In this document: piece by piece, positions 18,866 to 28,405 of the stretch
How the letters are laid out: each line of letters begins with the position of its first letter
How positions within the stretch are numbered: the stretch's first letter is position 1
NCBI RefSeq assembly: GCF_018860635.1
Contig: NZ_JAHKPT010000035.1
Coordinates: forward strand, 312,241 to 376,240
DNA: 64,000 nt
Source of the DNA: Aliiglaciecola lipolytica
GTDB lineage: Bacteria > Pseudomonadota > Gammaproteobacteria > Enterobacterales > Alteromonadaceae
Direction: 5' to 3'
Program-made: the position numbers and the translations under genes
Notes under the pieces: model-generated
Database searches by the model: none
Seen by the model: only the letters and a program-made list of their open reading frames with translations
Told to the model about the DNA's origin: nothing

Positions 18866-20000
18866 ATGGATTCATTTTCCTCGGCAAGAGGGAACTTGCT
18901 CGCGCCAAGCCCATGCTGATTTTCCCGAACAAGCTATTTTTGAACGGGAAATTGGCCGCAACGGATTTTTTGGACCAGCCACACATTTGCATCACACCCA
19001 TGCACCGACCGGTTGGATTGAATGGCAAGGTCCATTGCGGCCAAGGGCGTTTGATTTAAATTTGTTGCAACACAAAAATGTTGAGATGAACGGAAATTCT
19101 CCGTGGAGCGCTGCTGAAATATTATTCAATGCCCATTGTCGATATCGTATGTGGCATTGTCACACAGCAATGCAAAAATTAGCCAGAAATGCCGACGGTG
19201 ATGAATTGTTATTTATTCATCAAGGAGCAGGGCAATTATATTGTGATTATGGACATTTGAGTATAACTCAGGGCGATTACGTGGTCATTCCTCGTGCAAC
19301 TTTGTGGCGTATTGAACCTGATTCAGATATGCAGATTCTGATGATTGAAGCGACCAACGATAGCTATCAATTGCCTGAAAAAGGCTTGGTTGGTCCCCAT
19401 GCTATTTTTGACGCTGGGATGTTAGATGTCCCTGGGATAAACCAAAAATTCAAAGCGCAATACAGCGAACAAAGATGGCAAGTGGAAATAAAGCGCCACA
19501 ATCAAATATCCGAAGTGACTTACCCATTTAACCCCCTCGATGCGGTAGGCTGGCACGGTGATTTGAGCGTAGTGCGCATTAACTGGCGAGATATTCGACC
19601 ATTAATGAGCCATCGATATCATTTACCGCCTTCGGCCCACACCACCTTTGTTGCAAGTAGGTTTGTTATTTGTACCTTCGTTCCAAGACCAATAGAAAGT
19701 GATCCAGGTGCATTGAAAGTGCCGTTCTACCATAACAATGACGACTACGATGAAGTCTTGTTTTATCACCAAGGTGACTTTTTCTCCCGTGACAATATCG
19801 AAAAAGGTATGGTGACTTTTCACCCTGCTGGTTTTACTCACGGACCGCATCCTAAAGCATTTGCTGCTGGCAAAGCGCATAAAAAAACCTTCACTGATGA
19901 AGTGGCTGTGATGTTGGATACGAGGGACGCTTTGGAAGTTTCTGAAATATCTTCATTGGTTGAAAACCCCGACTATGTAAATAGTTGGCAAGTGAAATAA
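18858..20000 (+). CDS. hmgA: Homogentisate 1,2-dioxygenase family protein
   Basis: A 380-residue cupin-fold protein of the homogentisate dioxygenase family, which opens the ring of homogentisate to maleylacetoacetate. The C-terminal segment HNNDDYDEVLFYHQGDFFSR and FHPAGFTHGPHP carries the expected iron-binding His/Glu/His pattern. It is shorter than the classical enzyme (about 430). The start is ATG 18858, which overlaps the end of hpd; GTG 18846 is an alternative. Its position between hpd and the fumarylacetoacetate hydrolase supports the step. Confidence 0.9.
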   Translation: MRKWIHFPRQEGTCSRQAHADFPEQAIFEREIGRNGFFGPATHLHHTHAPTGWIEWQGPLRPRAFDLNLLQHKNVEMNGNSPWSAAEILFNAHCRYRMWHCHTAMQKLARNADGDELLFIHQGAGQLYCDYGHLSITQGDYVVIPRATLWRIEPDSDMQILMIEATNDSYQLPEKGLVGPHAIFDAGMLDVPGINQKFKAQYSEQRWQVEIKRHNQISEVTYPFNPLDAVGWHGDLSVVRINWRDIRPLMSHRYHLPPSAHTTFVASRFVICTFVPRPIESDPGALKVPFYHNNDDYDEVLFYHQGDFFSRDNIEKGMVTFHPAGFTHGPHPKAFAAGKAHKKTFTDEVAVMLDTRDALEVSEISSLVENPDYVNSWQVK

Positions 20001-20019
20001 TTATTTAAAAAGGATTGCC

Positions 20020-21039
20020 ATGAAATTAGCAAGTTATAAAAATGCCAGCCGCGACGGTCAACTAGTGGTGGTAAATAAAACGCTAACCCAATGTGTTTTA
20101 GTGACTGAAATTGCTAGCACTATGCAACAGGCTTTGGATGATTGGGCGCAGACAAGCCCTAAACTCGAATCAGTATATCAACAATTAAATGCCTCAAAGC
20201 TCACAGATACCTTGCCCTTTGACAGTAAAAAATGTAAGTCTCCTCTTCCTAGAGCTTACCAATGGGCAGATGGAAGCGCTTATGTTAATCATGTGGAGTT
20301 AGTTCGAAAAGCCAGAGGTGCTGAGATTCCAGAGAGTTTTTGGAATGATCCGCTAATGTATCAAGGTGGCTCTGACGACTTTATTGGCCCAACCGACGAT
20401 GTTCCATTACCCAGTGATAAATGGGGAATAGACTTTGAAGCTGAGGTGGCAATAGTCACTGATGATGTGCCCATGGGAACACTTCCTGAAAACGCGGGGC
20501 AACATATTAAATTAATTATGTTAGTTAATGATGTTTCTCTGCGTGGGTTAATTCCTGGCGAGTTAGCCAAAGGTTTTGGCTTCTTTCAATCCAAACCTGC
20601 TTCTGCTTTTTCGCCTGTGGCCGTTACGCCTGATGAATTGGCTGATAAATGGGTTGATAATAAAGTACATTTGCCACTGATCTCTGAATATAACCACGAA
20701 CTATTTGGCTGCCCTCAAGCCGGTGTTGATATGACTTTCGACTTTTCCCAGTTAGTTGCCCATGCAGCCAAAAGTCGTAATTTGAGTGCTGGGACTATAA
20801 TTGGTTCGGGCACAGTCTCTAACAAGCAAGGCACCGAATACGGGACTAGCATTGCTGAAGGTGGTGTGGGCTATTCTTGTATTGCAGAAGTGCGGATGAT
20901 CGAAACCATTCGAGATGGCGAGCCTAGCACTGAATTTATGAAGTTTGGTGATCACATCAAAATTGAAATGAAAGACGAGCATGGAAACAATATATTCGGC
21001 AGCATCGAACAACAAATTGTTGAGGCTGAGTTATGTTAA
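20020..21039 (+). CDS. fahA: Fumarylacetoacetate hydrolase family protein
   Basis: A 339-residue FAH-fold enzyme predicted to split fumarylacetoacetate into fumarate and acetoacetate, the last step of the pathway. Metal-binding acidic residues are visible in DFEAEVAIVTDDVP and in the VNDVSLRGL region. The N-terminal 80 residues form the SH3-like extension seen in this group. AAAGGA precedes the ATG. The gene lies 19 bases after hmgA. Confidence 0.9.
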   Translation: MKLASYKNASRDGQLVVVNKTLTQCVLVTEIASTMQQALDDWAQTSPKLESVYQQLNASKLTDTLPFDSKKCKSPLPRAYQWADGSAYVNHVELVRKARGAEIPESFWNDPLMYQGGSDDFIGPTDDVPLPSDKWGIDFEAEVAIVTDDVPMGTLPENAGQHIKLIMLVNDVSLRGLIPGELAKGFGFFQSKPASAFSPVAVTPDELADKWVDNKVHLPLISEYNHELFGCPQAGVDMTFDFSQLVAHAAKSRNLSAGTIIGSGTVSNKQGTEYGTSIAEGGVGYSCIAEVRMIETIRDGEPSTEFMKFGDHIKIEMKDEHGNNIFGSIEQQIVEAELC

Positions 21040-21088
21040 TACCTGAATCTATGACATTTGCATATATCGTTGCTTCGAGGAGAAACAA

Positions 21089-21742
21089 GTGAGTTTATAT
21101 TTACATGGTTATTGGCGTTCATCTGCTTCATATAGAGCTCGAATTGCACTTAATATAAAACAACTAGAATATACTTATGTGCCGGTTAACTTAGCAAAAG
21201 ATGGTGGTTCGCAATTTAGTGAGCAATACACAGCTCTCAATCCAGCCCAGTTGGTTCCAACTTTTGTAGACGACGATGAAGATATTTTTCTCAATCAATC
21301 GATGGCGATTATTGAATATATCGATGAACGTTATGAAGAGCCGGTAAAATTAGTACCTATTCATCGTTTAGACAGGGCGAGAGTGCGCGCATTTGCTCAG
21401 GATATTGCTTGTGATGTGCAACCGGTTACTAACCTGCGAATATTGCGCCACCTGAAAACAACTTTTCAAGCTAATGATAAAGACACGGCAAAATGGTGTA
21501 AACATTGGATTGAAACGGGTTTCAAAGGAATTGAAAAAAGACTGACGAATACCGTTGCTGATTATTGTTTTGGATTCGATCTGAGCATGGCTGATGTATT
21601 TTTAATTCCTCAGGTTTACAACGCTGAACGATATGGTGTAGACATGAATCAGTTCCCTTTGATTCAGCGTGTCGCTAACAATTGTAACCAACTACAGGCA
21701 TTTATCGATGCCAAACCTGAAAACCAGGTTGATGCTATGTAA
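21089..21742 (+). CDS. maiA: Maleylacetoacetate isomerase (zeta-class GST)
   Basis: A 217-residue glutathione-S-transferase-fold protein that isomerises maleylacetoacetate to fumarylacetoacetate. The zeta-class motif SSASYRARIAL at residues 11-21 and NQSMAIIEYIDE at about 68-79 are clear. It starts with GTG, with GAGGAG seven bases upstream. It ends the hpd operon and is convergent with the Lrp-type gene, separated by 7 bases. Confidence 0.95.
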   Translation: MSLYLHGYWRSSASYRARIALNIKQLEYTYVPVNLAKDGGSQFSEQYTALNPAQLVPTFVDDDEDIFLNQSMAIIEYIDERYEEPVKLVPIHRLDRARVRAFAQDIACDVQPVTNLRILRHLKTTFQANDKDTAKWCKHWIETGFKGIEKRLTNTVADYCFGFDLSMADVFLIPQVYNAERYGVDMNQFPLIQRVANNCNQLQAFIDAKPENQVDAM

Positions 21743-21749
21743 GTTGAAC

Positions 21750-22217
21750 TTATATGTTTTTAATTGGTAGCTCTGTGGTGTTCTTAACCTGTTTGAGGGC
21801 AAACGTAGAGCTAAGATGATCAACTAAAGGCAAGTTAGTGAGCTTACTTTTGAGTAAATGTTCATATTCTTCAATACTCTCAACAATGACTTTTAATAAA
21901 TAATCTTTGTCACCACTGGTGGTGTGACATTCAACAATTTCATCGATGCTTTGCACTGAAGCTTCAAATTCGTTGAGGGACTCACCATCGTGATTTTTCA
22001 AGGTCACATAAATAAATACGGATACCCCAAGGTTGAGTTTTTTGTTATCTAAGATAGTAACTTTCTGCTTGATAATACCATCGGCTTCCATGCGTTTTAC
22101 GCGACGCCAACAAGGCGTGTGAGACAGGCCTACTTTTTGGCTCAATTCGGCCATAGATACAGTGGCGTCTTTTTGTAAAACTCGTAGAATTTCACGGTCA
22201 AATTTATCAAACTTCAT
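21750..22217 (-). CDS. Lrp/AsnC family transcriptional regulator
   Basis: A 155-residue regulator with an N-terminal winged helix-turn-helix (FDREILRVLQKDATVSMAEL, GLSHTPCWRRVKRME) and a C-terminal RAM ligand-binding domain (VSVFIYVTLKNHD, CHTTSGDKDYLLKVIVESIEEYE). It is divergent from leucine dehydrogenase across 222 bases, so it probably controls that gene in response to a branched-chain or aromatic amino acid. It is not close enough to Lrp itself for me to give it that symbol. Confidence 0.92.
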   Translation of the reverse strand: MKFDKFDREILRVLQKDATVSMAELSQKVGLSHTPCWRRVKRMEADGIIKQKVTILDNKKLNLGVSVFIYVTLKNHDGESLNEFEASVQSIDEIVECHTTSGDKDYLLKVIVESIEEYEHLLKSKLTNLPLVDHLSSTFALKQVKNTTELPIKNI

Positions 22218-22439
22218 AAGGTGGTCTTGTCAAAAGTGGATTATTTTATTTAATAGTGGAGCATGCGCAAAATCTCTATCTTTTTCAAGAGAAGATACTA
22301 GGATAATTATCCTAAATGTTGGAATCCAATCGTTACAGGATTGCGTCTTTTCTGTCAGTGTAAAAATCTTAGCAAAACATATCCTCAGCACGTTGCGCTA
22401 CTATACTGAAAAATAACAATCTATTTATAGGGTTTCACA

Positions 22440-23492
22440 ATGTCAGTGTTCGATCACTTAGAATTTGATGGCCATGAACAAGTGGCGTTTTTTAAAGACA
22501 AAAAAACCGGTTTGCAGGCAATTATTGCGGTGCATAATACAAACCTTGGTCCGTCTCTAGGTGGTTGCAGAATGTGGCCTTATGCAAGCAGTGAAGAAGC
22601 ACTCAATGATGTACTGAGATTATCAAAAGGGATGACCTATAAGGCAGCCATGGCGCAATTAAAGTTGGGCGGTGGCAAAGCGGTCATCATAGGTGATCCC
22701 CGAAAACAAAAAAGTCCCGAGCTGATGGCGGCTATGGGAACCTTTGTTGAGCAAATGGGCGGACGTTACATCACTGCTGAAGATTCTGGTATTGCGGTAT
22801 CTGACATTAAGATCATGGCTGAAAATACGGCTCATGTGTCTGGAATTCAAGCAAAGTACCGTGTTGACGGTGGTGAAGCCGATGGTAACCCAGCGCCTTC
22901 TACAGCTTACGGTGTGTTTAAAGGTTTGGAAGCGTCAGTTAAATATGCGTTAGGTTCGGATTTAAAAGGGGTAAAAGTAGCAGTTCAGGGGATGGGACAT
23001 GTGGGTTTTCGTTTAGCTGAGCATCTATATCAGCATGGCGCAGAACTCTATGTGACGGATATCTATCCTGATAATGTTAATTTGGCCGTTGAAAAGTTTG
23101 CAGCAACAGCGGTTAGTCCGGATGACATTTTTGATCTTGATGTGGATGTTTATGCGCCTTGTGCCATGGGAGCATCTGTCAATCAACAAACCTTGAACAG
23201 AATAAAAGCGAAAGTCATTGCTGGTGCGGCAAATAATCAATTGGCGCGGGAGTCGATGGGGGAGCTATTGCGTGAAAAAGGCGTGCTCTATGCCCCTGAT
23301 TACGTTATTAATGCTGGTGGTGTTATCGACATTTACCACCAACGTATGCTCAGCACTGCAGAAGCGATGCGCAGCCACATTGAAGGTATAGCTGATACGT
23401 TAACGCAAATATATGAACGCGCGGAAGCAGAACAGCAACCAACCAATGTGATTTCTAATCGGATGGCTGAAGAACGCTTTCTATCAGAATAA
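22440..23492 (+). CDS. ldh: Leucine dehydrogenase (Glu/Leu/Phe/Val family)
   Basis: A 350-residue NAD-dependent amino acid dehydrogenase. The catalytic lysine is Lys80 in KLGGGKAVI; substrate-binding GGCRMWPY is at 41-48; the Rossmann motif is VAVQGMGHVG. The length fits leucine/valine dehydrogenases rather than glutamate dehydrogenase. It deaminates branched-chain amino acids to 2-oxo acids. Exact substrate preference cannot be told from sequence alone. The divergent Lrp-family gene is the likely regulator. Confidence 0.9.
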   Translation: MSVFDHLEFDGHEQVAFFKDKKTGLQAIIAVHNTNLGPSLGGCRMWPYASSEEALNDVLRLSKGMTYKAAMAQLKLGGGKAVIIGDPRKQKSPELMAAMGTFVEQMGGRYITAEDSGIAVSDIKIMAENTAHVSGIQAKYRVDGGEADGNPAPSTAYGVFKGLEASVKYALGSDLKGVKVAVQGMGHVGFRLAEHLYQHGAELYVTDIYPDNVNLAVEKFAATAVSPDDIFDLDVDVYAPCAMGASVNQQTLNRIKAKVIAGAANNQLARESMGELLREKGVLYAPDYVINAGGVIDIYHQRMLSTAEAMRSHIEGIADTLTQIYERAEAEQQPTNVISNRMAEERFLSE

Positions 23493-23575
23493 TCAATTGC
23501 ACAGTGCGCAATGTGGCTTTTGCTAACTTGTAGGATGAAAATTCAGCAACTAGTTGTAAGTAGGTGAATTCAACC

Positions 23576-23604
23576 TTGCATATTAATACGGCTTTGGTCA
23601 TAAT
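23576..23604 (+). promoter_or_regulatory. Sigma-70 promoter of the SRP RNA gene
   Basis: TTGCAT (23576-23581) and CATAAT (23599-23604) are 17 bases apart, followed by a GC-rich discriminator (GCGCGCC) typical of stable RNA promoters. Transcription would start near 23611, giving a leader of about 50 bases that must be removed. Confidence 0.7.
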
Positions 23605-23661
23605 GCGCGCCGATTCAATGACTCTTAATTCTTATTAAGGTTACTGAATTCGAGTTTCTAT

Positions 23662-23772
23662 GGTGGCCTTTTGGTCCTTCCGCAATGATACTCTGTGAAA
23701 TCGGTCAGGCCCGGAAGGGAGCAGCCGTAGCAGACGACTCATGTGCCGGAATGTGGCTGAGGGGCCGCCACC
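23662..23772 (+). ncRNA. ffs: 4.5S signal recognition particle RNA
   Basis: An RNA of about 111 nucleotides whose ends pair (GGTGGCC with GGCCGCCACC). The universally conserved SRP apical region is present: GGTCAGGCCCGGAAGGGAGC followed by AGCCGTAGCAG, with the GGAA tetraloop and asymmetric Ffh-binding loop. It partners with Ffh in co-translational targeting of membrane proteins. Confidence 0.96.
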
Positions 23773-23805
23773 CAACTTTCCCCCTTCTTTTATTTAGTCC
23801 AAGCA

Positions 23806-24078
23806 TTAAGACTTTTCTGGTTTAGGATTATCTAAGTAGCTCATTGCTTTAGATACCGCATTAACTACATTCATTTCCATTTGCTGACGTTCATTTTGTG
23901 GAAGATAAAAAGACATGTCTACGTCGAAACGTATGTATCTTGGTGGAAGTTGATTCAGCGCTAGGCAACATAAGTCAGCTATATAGTCTGAGGATTTGTT
24001 GGACGTTAGATCCATTGATTCGATTCTTTCTAAAATAAGATGTTCATAATAATTATGGATGTCATCATCTAGTTTCAT
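23806..24078 (-). CDS. ComFB-like small protein
   Basis: A 90-residue protein resembling the late competence protein ComFB family: IHNYYEHLILERI at the N-terminus, then CLALNQLPPRYIRFDVDMSFYLP. The two central Cys residues (DLCCLALN) occur where ComFB has a metal-binding cluster. In cyanobacteria, ComFB-type proteins bind cyclic dinucleotides; that function here is inference only. It is a single gene, convergent with the SRP RNA. Confidence 0.75.
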   Translation of the reverse strand: MKLDDDIHNYYEHLILERIESMDLTSNKSSDYIADLCCLALNQLPPRYIRFDVDMSFYLPQNERQQMEMNVVNAVSKAMSYLDNPKPEKS

Positions 24079-24742
24079 TATTGCTTGTTCTCACCTAAAT
24101 ATCCTATGAAGCTCTAGCTTAGTTGAATCAATTAATATTACCAACCGCTTTTCTTCTAACACAGTGGTGTGAACAAATAATAATCAATATCAATAATCAG
24201 CTGAATTAGCCTGTCCAAATCAGTAAAAAATAAATTTTGATGAGCAAACCTGCTGTTAACACGCTTTTAACACCCGTTTAATCTTATATAAATAAGGGGC
24301 GATTAATAATATCTGAGTATTGAAATTGACCTATTTCAAATTAAAAAACACTTAAAAAAGCCCCGCTTGCAAAATCTGGAAATAAAATTATTTTATATAA
24401 TATCAAGGGTTTACGTTGTTCAGTTGTCGGCTTTTACTATTGGGGTGGTGGCTTGGTTATATAGGTAGGTACTTAATAAATTGAATAGAATTCTATTTGA
24501 AATACTTGGTTGTTATTAAATCAAGTAAATATTTTCAAATTAACCACTATTGAAAGCGTAAACTTTTAGTTACTTATTCCCTTATGAAATATATTGAACT
24601 TTTATGTAATAGGCTAATACAACGAGTTGACCACAGCACTACGATGTGTTTATTATTCAGTGCGAGGTTCACTACCTTACTAATAAAAAGTCGCATAAGC
24701 GACAAAACTAACACTATTTAATAGTGGTCCAGGGAGACATAC
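24079..24742. other. Long leader region of the TonB receptor gene
   Basis: A 664-base AT-rich region without a credible gene. Just before the receptor, the plus strand has two successive perfect hairpins: GTCGC/GCGAC (24690-24703, ATAA loop) and CACTATT/AATAGTG (24712-24726). The second ends 4 bases before the AGGGAG ribosome binding site. These suggest a structured 5' leader. I see no Fur box or known riboswitch. Confidence 0.5.
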
Positions 24743-27403
24743 ATGTATACAAATTCAAAGTTAGCGAAGTCAATTCGCATGGCTCTAGCTGTCGGTGCTG
24801 CTTCAACAGCAGTATTGGCTCCTGCAACAGCTGTTGCTCAAGATTCAGCTGGCGTAGAGAAAATCTCTGTAACCGGTTCTCGTATCCAACGTACCGACCT
24901 TGAAGGTGCATCACCTGTTATTTCTATCAGCGCTGCTGATATTAAAATGGAAGGTGACTTCTCAGTTGCTGACGCACTTCGTAGCAGTTCTTTGAACTCG
25001 TTCGGTTCTTTCTCAGAGCGTTCTGGTAGCTCTGCGCAATCACAAGCAACAATTAACCTTCGTGGTGCTGGTTCTCGACGTACTCTAGTTCTATTAAACG
25101 GCCGTCGTTTCCCAGGTTCACCTACGCTAGGTGGTGCTTCTGCTAACCTTAACGCAATTCCTTTTGCTGCTGTTGAGCGTATCGATATCATGACTGAAGG
25201 TGCTTCAGCGGTATACGGTTCTGACGCAATGGCTGGTGTTGTAAACGTTATCTTGAAAGATGACTATGAAGGTTTGACTTTCTCTGGTGGTTTAGGTCAC
25301 CGTGATAACGACGAAGGCACAACTTCTAAAGAATTCTCAATCGTAGGCGGTGTGTCTAACGATAAAGGTAACATCACATTTGCTTTCGATCACCAAGAGC
25401 GTAAAGGTATCTCTGACGGTGCTCGTGATTATACTAAAGCAAAAGCATCTGACCTAAACGGCGACGGTGTAATTCAGTATGAAGAGACAAGCGGTTATTC
25501 TTTCTACGGTGCTAACTTAGTTTCACCAGATGGCAGCCAAATGCAAGCGTCTCTTATCTGTGATGACCTAATCTCCGAATATGGCGATGCGTTTATCAAA
25601 GCAAACGCTGACCAAGCATATAGCCCAGGTTCAACTGGTTGTTTCTATGGTTATGCTAACGTTTCTTTCAACACAGCATCTGTTGACCGTAATACAGTAT
25701 ACGTAAACGCTAACTATGAAGTTGCTGAAGACATTGAATGGTTCGGTCAAGCAATGTTTGTACAAAACAGTTCTTTCGGACGTTATGCTCCTCCAGCTGC
25801 TCCTTGGAATGGCGTACCTGCTGATAGCCCTCATAACCCTTACGGCGAAGAAGTATTCGGTTATTTCCGTTGGGTTGATATCGGTACTCGTGACGGTAAC
25901 GTTGATGACTACAACCAAGATTATACTACTGGTCTTCGTGGTAACCTTGATTGGAATGACGCATCTTGGGAAGTTTACTTCCACAATAACGTTGCTGACA
26001 ACAAATCTGTTGGTGAGTACTACTTAAGCTACGGCGGTCTAGCTTACAATGAAGCTAACGATATCGACCTAGGTTCTGAAGAAGGTGTTGCAAACATGAA
26101 AGCAACTACTTTGCAAAACTCTAAGTCAACGTTTAACCAATGGTATGCTGGTATCGGCTTTGATATGTTCGAACTAAATGGTGGCGCTGTAGCTCACTAT
26201 TTTGGTGCTGAATATATGGAACAAACTTATGCAGATATTTACGACGGTCAGTCTGAAGCTGGTCTAATCGGTGGTTCTGCTGGTAACAGTGCTCAAGGTG
26301 AGCGTGATATCACTTCTTTGTTCTATGAGTCAATTTTACCAGTAACTGACGAAGTGGAAGTTAACTTCGCTGTTCGTTACGATGATTACTCAGATTTTGG
26401 TGATAACGTTTCTCCTTCTGTTAAAGCTCGTTGGGAAGTAGCAGATGGCGTTGTACTTCGTGCATCTTATTCTGAATCTTTCCGTGCTCCTGGCTTGGAT
26501 GAATTGAATGCTGCTACAACATTTAGTGCTGAAGCTGCAACCGATTACCGTCAATGTGAAGCTAACGGCATAGAAGCTGTTAACTGTAACGAAGGTCAAT
26601 TCGATACTTACTACAAATCAAACTCTTCGCTAGGTGCTGAAGAATCTGATTATGTGAACCTTGGTGTAGTTTGGGATGTAACTGATGAATTTGCTGTTAA
26701 AGTAGATTACTTCAAGCTATCTATCGATAACGTTATCCAAACTAAAACTGTTGATAGTCTTTTACTTGATGAAGCGGCTGGTTTGATTACAGCTAAATCA
26801 CCTGGCGACGACGTTGATAGCGACACATTCTACTTAATTCGTGTTGACGGCGCAGATGGCGGTCGTTTGCTAGAAGCTGGTACTGGTTATTTCAACGGAA
26901 CTGGTTTTGAAATTGAAGGTGTTGATTTAACTTTCACTGGTATGTTTGAAACTGAATTCGGTGATTTCCGCTTCAACAACGTTAACAGCTTTATCTTGAC
27001 CTATGAAGAAGAGTTGGGTGGCGTTACTGTTGATACTGCGGGTTGGTCTGGACAACCAGAGTTCAAATCTGTAGCTACAGTTTCTTGGTCTATTGGCGAT
27101 CATTCTCTAGCTTGGAATGCTACTTACACTGACAGTACTACTGAAGCAGAAGTTTTATCTGACCCAGATGACGATGTTACTACTGACAACAGTGTATGGT
27201 TAACTTCAGGTAAGCTTGATAGCTGGTTAATCCACAACGTAACTTACACGTATAACGCTGGTGAGTATGGTGCGATTACCCTAACTGTTAACAACTTGAC
27301 TGACGAAGATCCAGTGTTGTCTTCTGCAGGTACTTGGGATGACCAAGACTTGTATAACAACTTTGGTCGTGACTACCGTATAAACTATACAATTAGCTTC
27401 TAA
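24743..27403 (+). CDS. TonB-dependent outer-membrane receptor
   Basis: An 886-residue receptor. It has a signal peptide cut after VAQ (about residue 33), a plug domain (VEKISVTGSRIQRTDLEG through GASAVYGSDAMAGVVNVILK, about 38-165), a 22-strand-type barrel and a C-terminal strand ending in Phe (INYTISF). Codon choice is strongly skewed to highly expressed codons, unlike its neighbours. The plug type is that of large marine receptors for carbohydrates or peptides; the ligand is unknown. It is followed by a terminator, then by a set of modifying enzymes on the same strand. Confidence 0.93.
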   Translation: MYTNSKLAKSIRMALAVGAASTAVLAPATAVAQDSAGVEKISVTGSRIQRTDLEGASPVISISAADIKMEGDFSVADALRSSSLNSFGSFSERSGSSAQSQATINLRGAGSRRTLVLLNGRRFPGSPTLGGASANLNAIPFAAVERIDIMTEGASAVYGSDAMAGVVNVILKDDYEGLTFSGGLGHRDNDEGTTSKEFSIVGGVSNDKGNITFAFDHQERKGISDGARDYTKAKASDLNGDGVIQYEETSGYSFYGANLVSPDGSQMQASLICDDLISEYGDAFIKANADQAYSPGSTGCFYGYANVSFNTASVDRNTVYVNANYEVAEDIEWFGQAMFVQNSSFGRYAPPAAPWNGVPADSPHNPYGEEVFGYFRWVDIGTRDGNVDDYNQDYTTGLRGNLDWNDASWEVYFHNNVADNKSVGEYYLSYGGLAYNEANDIDLGSEEGVANMKATTLQNSKSTFNQWYAGIGFDMFELNGGAVAHYFGAEYMEQTYADIYDGQSEAGLIGGSAGNSAQGERDITSLFYESILPVTDEVEVNFAVRYDDYSDFGDNVSPSVKARWEVADGVVLRASYSESFRAPGLDELNAATTFSAEAATDYRQCEANGIEAVNCNEGQFDTYYKSNSSLGAEESDYVNLGVVWDVTDEFAVKVDYFKLSIDNVIQTKTVDSLLLDEAAGLITAKSPGDDVDSDTFYLIRVDGADGGRLLEAGTGYFNGTGFEIEGVDLTFTGMFETEFGDFRFNNVNSFILTYEEELGGVTVDTAGWSGQPEFKSVATVSWSIGDHSLAWNATYTDSTTEAEVLSDPDDDVTTDNSVWLTSGKLDSWLIHNVTYTYNAGEYGAITLTVNNLTDEDPVLSSAGTWDDQDLYNNFGRDYRINYTISF

Positions 27404-27446
27404 TTCGATAGTTTCTAATACGCTAGAAACCAAGTGTTAAAATTGA

Positions 27447-27474
27447 AAAGGCCGATTTATATCGGCCTTTTTTA
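27447..27474 (+). terminator. Terminator after TonB receptor
   Basis: The perfect 10-bp stem AAAGGCCGAT / ATCGGCCTTT with a 4-base loop is followed by T residues. It isolates the highly expressed receptor from the methyltransferase gene, which would then be reached only by read-through or its own promoter. Confidence 0.85.
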
Positions 27475-27499
27475 TTGAAAATTTATAGTGAGGTAACCT

Positions 27500-28405
27500 T
27501 TGAGTAGTTATTGGAGCCAATATTGGCAACAAGGCCATATGACGTCTTTTGGCAATGATTTTTCTGACAATTATACAGGTGCACTAAAATCCCTTTGGGA
27601 GGAGGTGTTCAAAGCAGTAGCACACAACAACAAGGTTTTGGATATAGGTACGGGTAATGGTTCTATTATTGCGTTAGGTATCCAAATTAATCCTAATTTA
27701 TATTTTACTGGTTTGGACAGCGCTAAATTATCTCTACCTGAGATTTTTCAGAACTTAGACAAGGTAGACTTCATTGAAGAAGCTTCAGCTGAAGACATGC
27801 CCTTGCAAGACCAGAGTTACGATTGTGTGGTATCTCAATTCGGGATTGAATATTCTAGTTTACCGAAAAGTTTGTCTGAGGTATCAAGGGTAATCAAACC
27901 AGCAGGGCAATTTCACTTTGTTGTACATGAATGTGATTCGACTATCGTTAAGCCAAATATACACATTCTTAATGCCGGCAAAGCGCTTTTAAATAGTGAG
28001 GTTATTGATAGTCTTAGAAAACTCTTTAATGGACTTGCGAAGTATGGACAACAATCTGCAATTACCGATCAGCTAAGACAAAAATTAAATTCTGATATTG
28101 CGAGTATTGCAGCAAAACACGCTTCTGGCTTGCACGGTACAAACTTTCCCGTTTTCCTAAAGCATGTGATGAATCCCAATTTTGAGTTGAAACAACGTAA
28201 AAGTGATTTGAAGATATTTTTAAATGAATTAGACGGTCAAATTGTCAGGCTTTCCGATCTTGTTGAAGCTGCAATGAACGAAACAAAACATCTTCAATTA
28301 ACTACACTGCTAAAAGAATATGGTCTGGATTTACTGAATGACGAACACATTTTTGAGAATGGTAAAATGATAGGGCGATATATAAGTGGCACTAAAGCAA
28401 ACTAA
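27500..28405 (+). CDS. Class I SAM-dependent methyltransferase
   Basis: A 301-residue methyltransferase: motif I VLDIGTGNGSI near residues 47-57, acidic loop FTGLDSAKLS, motif IV YDCVVSQFGIEY, and FHFVVHECDS. The N-terminus YWSQYWQQGHMTSFG looks like the substrate lid of this group. It begins at TTG, with GTGAGG upstream; the next in-frame ATG, at codon 14, would cut this motif. It overlaps the following sulfotransferase by 20 bases. The substrate is unknown. Confidence 0.85.
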   Translation: MSSYWSQYWQQGHMTSFGNDFSDNYTGALKSLWEEVFKAVAHNNKVLDIGTGNGSIIALGIQINPNLYFTGLDSAKLSLPEIFQNLDKVDFIEEASAEDMPLQDQSYDCVVSQFGIEYSSLPKSLSEVSRVIKPAGQFHFVVHECDSTIVKPNIHILNAGKALLNSEVIDSLRKLFNGLAKYGQQSAITDQLRQKLNSDIASIAAKHASGLHGTNFPVFLKHVMNPNFELKQRKSDLKIFLNELDGQIVRLSDLVEAAMNETKHLQLTTLLKEYGLDLLNDEHIFENGKMIGRYISGTKAN

